Source of the DNA: Verrucomicrobiales bacterium
GTDB lineage: Bacteria; Verrucomicrobiota; Verrucomicrobiia; Verrucomicrobiales; V1-33
Direction: 5' to 3'
DNA: 12,798 nucleotides
Assembly (NCBI GenBank): GCA_023253495.1
Contig: JALRGF010000508.1
Coordinates: 1-12,798 of the forward strand
The notes beneath the pieces are model-generated. The model saw nothing but the letters and a program-made list of their open reading frames with translations. It made no database searches and was not told where the DNA came from. The position numbers and the translations under genes were made by a program. Below are positions 7,787 through 12,798 of this stretch, piece by piece (within the stretch, counting starts at the first letter, position 1; the number at the start of each line of letters is the position of its first letter).

Positions 7787-8275
7787 ATGATCCGCACCGG
7801 CATCGGTTACGACGTCCACCGCCTCACCACCGGGCGCCCGCTGATTCTCGGCGGCGTGGAAATCCCCCACGACCACGGGCTCGACGGCCATTCCGACGCC
7901 GACGTCCTCTGCCACGCCATCGCCGATGCGGTGCTCGGCGCCGCCGGCCTGCCGGACATCGGGCACTTCTTTCCTCCCGGCGACGAATCGATCCGCGGCA
8001 TCAGCAGTCTGGACATCCTGCGCCGCGTGGCCGCCGAACTGGCCGCCCGCGGCGCCACGCTCCACAATGTCGACGCCTCCCTGATCGCGGAGCGCCCGAA
8101 AATCCTCCCTCACGTCCCGCTCATGAAACAACGGGTCGCCGCGGCCCTCGGCATCACCGCGGTCCAGGTCGGCATCAAGGCGACCACCAACGAAACACTC
8201 GGCTTCGCCGGCCGCCAGGAAGGCATGGCCGCCCTCGCCACCGCCTGCCTTGACCTGCCTGCGGAACACCCATGA
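7787..8275 (+). CDS. ispF: 2-C-methyl-D-erythritol 2,4-cyclodiphosphate synthase
   Basis: IspF cyclises 4-diphosphocytidyl-methylerythritol 2-phosphate to ME-cyclodiphosphate with release of CMP, the fifth step of the MEP isoprenoid pathway, as a cytoplasmic homotrimer. The 162-residue product is full length. Zn2+ ligands are present in GIGYDVHRL (D9, H11) and in DADVLCHAIADAVLGAAGLPDIG (H43). HNVDASLIAERPKILPH and the cytosine-binding KATTNETLGFAGRQEGMAA follow in family order. The start leads straight into the conserved first strand (MIRTGIGYDVH). There is no Shine-Dalgarno. It sits 99 bp after the IMPase-family gene, so it may be in the same transcript. Confidence 0.97.
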   Translation: MIRTGIGYDVHRLTTGRPLILGGVEIPHDHGLDGHSDADVLCHAIADAVLGAAGLPDIGHFFPPGDESIRGISSLDILRRVAAELAARGATLHNVDASLIAERPKILPHVPLMKQRVAAALGITAVQVGIKATTNETLGFAGRQEGMAALATACLDLPAEHP

Positions 8276-8372
8276 TTTCACGGCTGGAAAGCGTCACCCG
8301 CCACCGACCCGACTACACACAGGACTGTGGATTTTCATGGCCGAACGCCCGCCCCGCCACCATCTTTCCGCC

Positions 8373-8783
8373 ATGAACATCAAACAGGACACCCACAGCA
8401 AGACCATCGGGTATCTCTTGTGGATCTTCGGCTTCACCGGCTCGCACCGGTTCTACTTCGGCAAACCGGTCACCGGCGCCCTCTGGTTCTGCACCCTCGG
8501 CCTGCTCGGCGTGGGGTGGCTCATCGACCTCTTCCTCATCCCCGCCATGGATCGCGAGGCCGGCCGCCGGTTTCAGGCCGGAAGATACGACTACTCGGTC
8601 GCCTGGCTGCTCCAGACGTTCCTCGGCGCCTTCGGCATCCACCGGTTCTACATGGGCAAGATCGTCACCGGCCTGATCTGGCTGCTCACCGGTGGTTTGT
8701 TCCTCGTCGGCTGGCTCTACGATTTCTGCACGCTCAACCGGCAGCTCGATGAACTCAACCGCACTCCGCCCGCGGCGCCGTGA
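8373..8783 (+). CDS. Small membrane protein with two TM2 domains
   Basis: The 136-residue product contains two copies of the TM2 motif. Copy one, about 12-53: GFTGSHRFYFGKPVTGALWF followed by GVGWLIDLF. Copy two, about 78-119: GAFGIHRFYMGKIVTGLIWL followed by LVGWLYDF. Each copy gives two membrane helices joined by the conserved G-x-HRFY-x-GK-x-x-TG turn, so four helices are predicted. The linker 57-75 (AMDREAGRRFQAGRYDYSV) is charged. TM2 proteins are widespread and their function in bacteria is unknown. I chose ATG 8373 because it begins just before the first TM2 unit; an in-frame ATG at 8337 would add 12 residues. It is the last gene of the plus-strand run and converges on the ATP-grasp-like gene with only 15 bp between the stops. 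Confidence 0.88.
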   Translation: MNIKQDTHSKTIGYLLWIFGFTGSHRFYFGKPVTGALWFCTLGLLGVGWLIDLFLIPAMDREAGRRFQAGRYDYSVAWLLQTFLGAFGIHRFYMGKIVTGLIWLLTGGLFLVGWLYDFCTLNRQLDELNRTPPAAP

Positions 8784-8798
8784 TGTGACACTCCCGGA

Positions 8799-10112
8799 TC
8801 AGCCGACCGCCTCCGACGCCACCCGGCAGGGCACCAGGATGGCGTCTTTCATGCCGTGGATGATTTTTTTGTCCTCGGGCACGATCGTCGCCAGCACCCC
8901 GCCCAGCACGATCGAGTCGTCCGCCGCGGCCACAAAATAATACGGACAGAGCCGGACCCTCCCGCGCAGCCGGCGCACCGCCCCGGTCTCCGGATCGAAA
9001 TACGGATGTTCGACGACCCGCGCACGCTTGAATTCCTGCAGCACCCAGGGGGCGGTCGGATAATCAGCCTGTGCCTGCCGCAGGGCCGCGGCCCACTCCG
9101 CCTGCGCCACATCATGGCCGATGACCACGCTGCGCGCCCCCCAGGCTTCTTCGTGGAAGCCGCTGCGCTTGAGCACCAGCTCCCGCTGCTTCTGGGAAAA
9201 AGCGGCCACTTCATCCCAATCATTGACCTCCAGTCGCGGCAACACGGCGTGCGGCGGCAAGGGCGCAGGGTCGACCAGCCACGTGTACGGAATCAGCCGC
9301 TCCAGCCGCCGCCGCTGGTTGTCGGTCAGCTCGCGGCGCCATAACTCGCGCAACGGCCGCAGCCAGAACAGCGCGAGCCACGCCTTCTCCTCCAGCCATG
9401 GCTTCGGCGGCGGCGTCAGGCGCACCGCCCCGGCCGCCACGGCTTCCAGCAGCGGCCCGGCCGCCGGCAGATTGGGCAGGTCAAAAAGCTCGAAAAACCG
9501 GTACACCGCACGCCCCGGGTCGGCCGCATACGTCTCCGCCTCACAGACACGGAACCGGTCGCGCCCGAGCTGGCCCGCCAGCCACTCCATCTCGGGTCGA
9601 TAGCCGGCCGACTCCCGCGACACCACCACATCCACCGGAACCCCCGCCGGAAAAATCGAGGCGAATCCGTCCGGCATGCCGCGCGGCCCGCCGACCAGAT
9701 CGTGGAAATCCGGTGCGTACACCCGGTTAAGCCAGGCCGTCAGCCCGATGCCGCCGGGCACACTGTCCAGCTCGCTCAACGCCAGGCTGTCTCCATCCAG
9801 CAGCAGCAGGTCAGGCCGCACCACCCGCGGGATCTCGCCGCGCAACGCGGCCGCGCGCCCCCATGCCTGCAGGTCAGCCGGTTTGCCCGCATCCACCGTG
9901 CCGGCAATCCAGTCCGGCAGCCGGCCTTTCACACTGCGATGATGCAAGGCGTCGGCCGCCCGCAGGAAAACGCGCAGGCGGTGGCCGAGGCCGGCCAGTT
10001 CCTGTGCCAGCGCCGGCGACAACGGGAACGGCTCCGGCGAAAGCAACCAGTCTTTCTCGGCAAAAAGACCTTCCTCCGGAAAGGCCGCGCGCAGCGTGTC
10101 CGGTGTGATCAT
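8799..10112 (-). CDS. Putative circularly permuted ATP-grasp protein
   Basis: The 437-residue product is not one I can name. Two segments resemble circularly permuted ATP-grasp / glutathionylspermidine-synthase-like proteins. The first is RPDLLLLDGDSLALSELDSVPGGIGLTAWLNRVY (99-132), like the pre-ATP-grasp substrate segment ending in E-x-x-S-x-PGG. The second is LVLKRSGFHEEAWGARSVVIG (312-332) followed by APWVLQEFKRARVVEHPYFD (354-373) and RVRLCPYYFVAA (385-396). That looks like an ATP-binding lysine strand, a glycine/serine loop and an adenine-hinge QE. If the assignment is right it ligates a carboxylate to an amine or thiol using ATP; the substrate is unknown. The ATG at 10112 shares its A with the ruvA stop (TGATG), so translation is almost certainly coupled to ruvA. 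The longer open frame to 10301 overlaps ruvA and has glycine/arginine shadow composition. No signal peptide is seen. Confidence 0.65.
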   Translation of the reverse strand: MITPDTLRAAFPEEGLFAEKDWLLSPEPFPLSPALAQELAGLGHRLRVFLRAADALHHRSVKGRLPDWIAGTVDAGKPADLQAWGRAAALRGEIPRVVRPDLLLLDGDSLALSELDSVPGGIGLTAWLNRVYAPDFHDLVGGPRGMPDGFASIFPAGVPVDVVVSRESAGYRPEMEWLAGQLGRDRFRVCEAETYAADPGRAVYRFFELFDLPNLPAAGPLLEAVAAGAVRLTPPPKPWLEEKAWLALFWLRPLRELWRRELTDNQRRRLERLIPYTWLVDPAPLPPHAVLPRLEVNDWDEVAAFSQKQRELVLKRSGFHEEAWGARSVVIGHDVAQAEWAAALRQAQADYPTAPWVLQEFKRARVVEHPYFDPETGAVRRLRGRVRLCPYYFVAAADDSIVLGGVLATIVPEDKKIIHGMKDAILVPCRVASEAVG

Positions 10113-10714
10113 CACGAGGTCAGCAATCGCAGGGCGCCGCGCAGGATGGCGTCGGTCGCCGGCTCGCCCTCCGCTTCCTTCAGGAATGCCTCCACCGCCT
10201 TCGCGGCATCCGGCTGACGGTAGCCCAGCGACACCAGCGCCAGCACGGCGTCGTTGGCCTGCGATTGCCGTGCCGGCGCCCCCGCCGCCGCCGCCTGCCA
10301 CGCGGCCGCCACGCCCACTTTGTCCCGCAGCTCGACCACGATGCGCTCCGCCGTCTTTTTTCCGACTCCCTTGATCCGCCCGAGGGCCGCCAGATCATTG
10401 CCGGCCACGCACGCTTTGAAGGTGGCCACCGGCATGCCGCTGAGCACCGCCAGGGCCAGCTTCGGTCCCACCCCGGTCACCTGGTTGATCAGCAGACGGA
10501 ACAGATCCCGCTCGGCTTCGCTGGCAAATCCATACAGTTCATGCGCGTCCTCGCGGACCTGCAGATGCGTGAACAACCGCACCGGCTGCCCGGGCCCGGG
10601 CAGCGCATCGTACGTCGAAATCGGAATATGCACGGCATACCCGACGCCGCCGACGTCCACCACGGCGCGGTTTGGAAAACTTTCGTCCAGCAGGCCCTTG
10701 AGAAAGGTAATCAT
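10112..10714 (-). CDS. ruvA: Holliday junction branch migration protein RuvA
   Basis: RuvA binds Holliday junctions as a tetramer and loads the RuvB helicase for branch migration. The 200-residue product is full length. An N-terminal OB fold opens at MITFLKGLLDE and continues through FTHLQVREDAHELYGFASEAERDLFRLLI. Two helix-hairpin-helix motifs follow, VTGVGPKLALAVL (about 79-91) and IKGVGKKTAERIVVEL (about 114-129). A linker rich in Ala and Gly leads to the C-terminal domain III (DAVLALVSLGYRQPDAAKAVEAFL), which contacts RuvB. ruvB and ruvC are not in the window. The stop overlaps the next gene's start by one base. The gene diverges from trxA across 172 bp. Confidence 0.97.
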   Translation of the reverse strand: MITFLKGLLDESFPNRAVVDVGGVGYAVHIPISTYDALPGPGQPVRLFTHLQVREDAHELYGFASEAERDLFRLLINQVTGVGPKLALAVLSGMPVATFKACVAGNDLAALGRIKGVGKKTAERIVVELRDKVGVAAAWQAAAAGAPARQSQANDAVLALVSLGYRQPDAAKAVEAFLKEAEGEPATDAILRGALRLLTS

Positions 10715-10771
10715 GAATCCGGTGCGTCAGAATCTCCCGTAGCCCTAGAGAGCGCCGCGGGTCGCGCAAGA

Positions 10772-10793
10772 CCCGTCCACCGCCCGTCCACCC
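10772..10793. repeat. Direct repeat, 11-bp period, in the ruvA/trxA divergent gap
   Basis: CCCGTCCACCG is followed immediately by CCCGTCCACCC: two copies of a 10-base core with an 11-bp period. Just before it, CGGGTC (10758-10763) and GACCCG (10770-10775) form a 6-bp inverted repeat with a 6-base loop. Either could be a regulatory site for the divergent genes, but both are short and could be chance in GC-rich DNA. Confidence 0.4.
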
Positions 10794-10886
10794 GCTGCCA
10801 CCGCGCGTGAAACATCCGTTTGCAATCGCTCCGCAGGGCCGCATACATCACCCACCCAACTCTCAACACCCCCTGCTCATTCCGCC

Positions 10887-11216
10887 ATGGCTCATCCATC
10901 CATCGTCACAATCGCCGGAGGCAACTTCGCCACCGAGGTCACCGCCTCCGATAAACCTGTCCTCGTCGACTTCTGGGCGGAATGGTGCGGCCCCTGCAAA
11001 ATGCTCTCGCCCGTCCTCGACGAACTCGCCGACGAATTGGGCGACAAGGTGAAAATCGCCAAGGTCAACGTCGATGACAACCGCGACCTCGCCATGCAGT
11101 TCGGCGTCAAATCGATCCCCATGCTGCTGTTCTTCAAAAATGGTGAGGTCAAGGACAAGGTCGTCGGTCTGATGCCGAAAGATACCCTGGCCCAGAAATT
11201 GAACGCGCTCATCTGA
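10887..11216 (+). CDS. trxA: Thioredoxin
   Basis: This is a small cytoplasmic dithiol reductase of 109 residues, the normal length. The active site is DFWAEWCGPCKMLSPVLDEL (C34, C37), with the cis-proline loop FGVKSIPMLLFF (P78) and the C-terminal VVGLMPKDTLAQKL. There is no signal peptide, so it is the cytoplasmic type and not an exported TlpA-like form. The start at 10887 begins a typical thioredoxin N-terminus; there is no Shine-Dalgarno, and the ten bases TTCCGCCATG are shared with the TM2 gene start. A weak promoter match, TTGCAA (10820-10825), 18 bp, TACATC (10844-10849), lies upstream. The gene stands alone between a divergent ruvA and a convergent DUF1802 gene. Confidence 0.97.
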   Translation: MAHPSIVTIAGGNFATEVTASDKPVLVDFWAEWCGPCKMLSPVLDELADELGDKVKIAKVNVDDNRDLAMQFGVKSIPMLLFFKNGEVKDKVVGLMPKDTLAQKLNALI

Positions 11217-11243
11217 TCCACGGAGAAGCCTCCCCTGCCCCGC

Positions 11244-11268
11244 CCGAAGCCCGACCGAAGCCCGACCG
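11244..11268. repeat. Direct repeat, 11-bp period, downstream of trxA
   Basis: CGAAGCCCGAC occurs twice in tandem (11245-11255 and 11256-11266), and the 11-bp period extends over about 25 bases. It lies between the trxA stop and the hairpin at 11268-11291. No function is evident. Confidence 0.5.
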
Positions 11269-11291
11269 GGAGGGACGGCTCCGCCGCTCCC
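11268..11291. terminator. Hairpin between convergent trxA and DUF1802 gene, possible terminator without T-tract
   Basis: GGGAG (11268-11272) pairs with CTCCC (11287-11291). After a 3-base bulge, CGGC (11276-11279) pairs with GCCG (11283-11286) around a 3-base loop. An alternative stem is GGACGG (11273-11278) with CCGTCC (11293-11298). No T-run follows on either strand, so an intrinsic terminator is not clear; a bidirectional transcript-end hairpin is the natural guess from the convergent position. Confidence 0.35.
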
Positions 11292-11298
11292 CCCGTCC

Positions 11299-11892
11299 TC
11301 AGGCAGCGGGGCGGTTTATCGGAAGAACCCGGGCCAGTTCCTCGAGACGGGCATGGTCAGCCGGCTCGTCGAGCACCGGCTGCATTTCCACCGGCGCGCT
11401 TTCCGGAGCCCCCGCCTCCGGCAGGTCGACCCACGATCGACACCCGCCAAAGCGCTTCTCCATCGGGAGAATCACCGGCCTCGCCAGCCGGTACACGCGC
11501 ACCACTGCCACACTCAATCCGGTTTCGCCGCCATAGCCGAACCGGTCGCGCACCACCTCCTCGGTCCAGATGTGATGCGGCGCCAGGGCCGCCGCGCTCA
11601 ACCAGTCGTCGACCCGTCCGGACCACACTGTCTGCGCGGCAAACCGGAGGATCACCTCGTCCGGTCGTTCCAGATCAGTCAGGGCTTCGGCGCCCGGCTC
11701 CCACCGCACCTGATCGCGCTGCTGATGGAAATGCGTCGGGAAGAGGAGAAAGGTGTCGCGCTGCCACTGAAACCCCCCGCGCCCTTCTGCAATGCCCCCC
11801 TTGCGCAGAATGACCGATTGACGACCCGCCCCGAGCGCGTCGCACACCACCAGCCATTCCTTGAAGCCAACGAGGGCCGATTTCAACGTCAT
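11299..11892 (-). CDS. DUF1802 family protein
   Basis: The 197-residue product matches DUF1802, a family of unknown function. The signature is LKSALVGFKEWLVVCDALGAGRQSVILRKGGIAEGRGGFQWQ..TFLLFPTHFHQQ in the first 60 residues, with the conserved KEW, LRKGGI and FLLFPT-x-x-HQ elements. Further on, VVRVYRLARPVILPMEKRFGGCRSWVDLP (about 130-158) resembles the C-terminal conserved part. There is no signal peptide or membrane segment, so it is probably cytoplasmic. Two adjacent ATG codons (11895 and 11892) begin the family-like sequence. GGAG at 11902-11899 is 6 bp from the second, so I use 11892; a GTG at 11931 is also in frame. It converges with trxA and diverges from fdhD. Confidence 0.85.
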   Translation of the reverse strand: MTLKSALVGFKEWLVVCDALGAGRQSVILRKGGIAEGRGGFQWQRDTFLLFPTHFHQQRDQVRWEPGAEALTDLERPDEVILRFAAQTVWSGRVDDWLSAAALAPHHIWTEEVVRDRFGYGGETGLSVAVVRVYRLARPVILPMEKRFGGCRSWVDLPEAGAPESAPVEMQPVLDEPADHARLEELARVLPINRPAA

Positions 11893-11898
11893 CATGGG

Positions 11899-11902
11899 CT
11901 CC
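11899..11902 (-). promoter_or_regulatory. Shine-Dalgarno (GGAG) for the DUF1802 gene
   Basis: GGAG on the minus strand lies 3 bp before the first and 6 bp before the second of two adjacent ATG codons, favouring the start at 11892. It is the only convincing Shine-Dalgarno I see in the window. Confidence 0.4.
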
Positions 11903-12011
11903 ACTGTCCGGTGATACGCCGGACCCGCCACCCGAAATCCCGCCCCACCCCCGCCACCCGGCGTCTTTCCTTGCCGCCAGCCGCCTCCGACTCCACGCTT
12001 GGGGCCGTTCC

Positions 12012-12798
12012 ATGCCCGCCGCTCAGACCACCCTGCCTATCCACCGCGTGACCCGGTCCGGCGCGGAGGTCCGGTCCGACGCCGTGGCCATTGAGGCACC
12101 CCTTGAGATCCGCGTCGAGGGGCGCCCGGTCGCCGTCACCATGCGCACTCCGGGCCACGACCGGGAACTGGCCGCGGGCTTTCTGCTCAGCGAAGGAGTG
12201 ATCACCTCACCGGACGACATTTTCGAAATTTCCATCTGCCCCGCCACTCAGCCGGGACCCGCCGGAACGGCACCCGCGGCCGTCGATGTCCTCATGCGCC
12301 GCCCGGAATCCGTGGATTTCCAACGGCTGACCCGCCACGTCTTCACCGCCAGCAGCTGCGGCCTGTGCGGCAAGGCCATCGTCGATGAGGTTCTCCGCCA
12401 GCACCCGCCGCTGTCCGCGGACGCGCTTTCCGGCAGGCCAGTCCCCGCCGAAACCCTTTTCGCTCTGCCCGATGCGCTGCGCGAGGCCCAGGCGACTTTT
12501 GCCACCACCGGCGGCTTGCACGCCAGCGCCCTCTTCAACCCTGATGGCTCCCTGGTCTCGCTCCACGAAGACGTCGGCCGCCACAACGCCCTCGACAAAC
12601 TGCTCGGCGATGCCTGGCTGCAGCGCCGCTGGCCGCTCGAGCGCCACCTGCTCATGCTCAGCGGCCGGATCTCCTTTGAACTGGTCCAGAAAGCGCTGGT
12701 CGCCCGTCTCCCGGTCATCGCCGCCATTTCCGCCCCCAGCAGCCTGGCCGTGGCCACCGCCGAAGCCGCCGGCATCACCCTCTGCGGCTTCCTGCGCG
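12012..12798 (+). CDS. fdhD: Formate dehydrogenase accessory sulfurtransferase FdhD, cut at right edge
   Basis: FdhD transfers sulfur from the IscS cysteine desulfurase to the molybdenum cofactor before it enters formate dehydrogenase, and binds Mo-bis-MGD. The 262 residues in the window include APLEIRVEGRPVAVTMRTPG (29-48), ELAAGFLLSEGVI (52-64) and the redox-active pair in SSCGLCGKA (C116, C119). FATTGGLHASALF, SLHEDVGRHNALDKLLG and LSGRISFELVQKAL follow, with IAAISAPSSLAVATAEAAGITLCGFLR at the end. Family members run to about 270-280 residues, so only a short C-terminal tail is missing. The start ATG at 12012 gives the usual short N-terminal lead; no Shine-Dalgarno is present. No formate dehydrogenase subunit or other molybdenum cofactor gene is in the window; one may lie to the right. 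Confidence 0.95.
   Translation, partial: MPAAQTTLPIHRVTRSGAEVRSDAVAIEAPLEIRVEGRPVAVTMRTPGHDRELAAGFLLSEGVITSPDDIFEISICPATQPGPAGTAPAAVDVLMRRPESVDFQRLTRHVFTASSCGLCGKAIVDEVLRQHPPLSADALSGRPVPAETLFALPDALREAQATFATTGGLHASALFNPDGSLVSLHEDVGRHNALDKLLGDAWLQRRWPLERHLLMLSGRISFELVQKALVARLPVIAAISAPSSLAVATAEAAGITLCGFLR

Noticed and set aside
7406..8281. A 291-codon minus-strand frame opposite the IMPase-family gene and ispF.
   Set aside because: It spans two clear plus-strand genes and has shadow composition.

Overview
The window is GC-rich (roughly two thirds G+C) and densely coded. It reads as chromosomal DNA from a PVC-superphylum bacterium, most likely a verrucomicrobium. Three things support this. A DUF1501 protein sits beside a planctomycete-type cytochrome/DUF1549 protein, a pairing typical of Planctomycetota and Verrucomicrobiota. 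A lipid A kinase (LpxK) shows an outer membrane with LPS. The LpxK and PIN-TRAM sequences carry insertions and wording I associate with verrucomicrobia. The phylum call is inference from sequence style; no 16S or tree was available.

Layout. (1) Positions 1-2713, minus strand: a two-gene unit with a Tat-exported DUF1501 protein first, then a secreted heme-binding PSCyt1/Big_2/DUF1549 protein that runs off the left edge. (2) Positions 2902-4203, minus: lpxK. (3) A 140-bp divergent gap (4204-4343) with a terminator-like inverted repeat reading toward lpxK. (4) Positions 4344-8783, plus: five collinear genes, namely a membrane PIN-TRAM protein (YacL-like), a secreted protein with gingipain-like (clan CD) active-site motifs, an inositol-monophosphatase-family enzyme, ispF, and a protein with two TM2 domains. 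(5) Positions 8799-10714, minus: ruvA, whose stop codon overlaps the start of an uncharacterised protein that looks like a circularly permuted ATP-grasp enzyme. (6) Positions 10887-11216, plus: thioredoxin. (7) Positions 11299-11892, minus: a DUF1802 protein. (8) Position 12012 to the right edge, plus: fdhD, nearly complete.

Most of the window is core housekeeping: lipid A synthesis (LpxK), isoprenoid precursors (IspF), recombination (RuvA), redox control (TrxA) and formate dehydrogenase maturation (FdhD). The less ordinary content is the gingipain-like secreted protein 3 bp behind the PIN-TRAM gene, the ATP-grasp-like protein coupled to ruvA, the duplicated TM2 protein, and the hairpin plus T-run upstream of lpxK.

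No gene-free stretch exceeds 300 bases. The longest are 2714-2901 (188 bp, a weak possible promoter), 10715-10886 (172 bp, an 11-bp-period direct repeat) and 4204-4343 (140 bp, the inverted repeat). I saw no tRNA, rRNA, CRISPR array, insertion sequence, attachment site or origin. Shine-Dalgarno sequences are mostly absent, so starts were chosen mainly by family alignment from memory.
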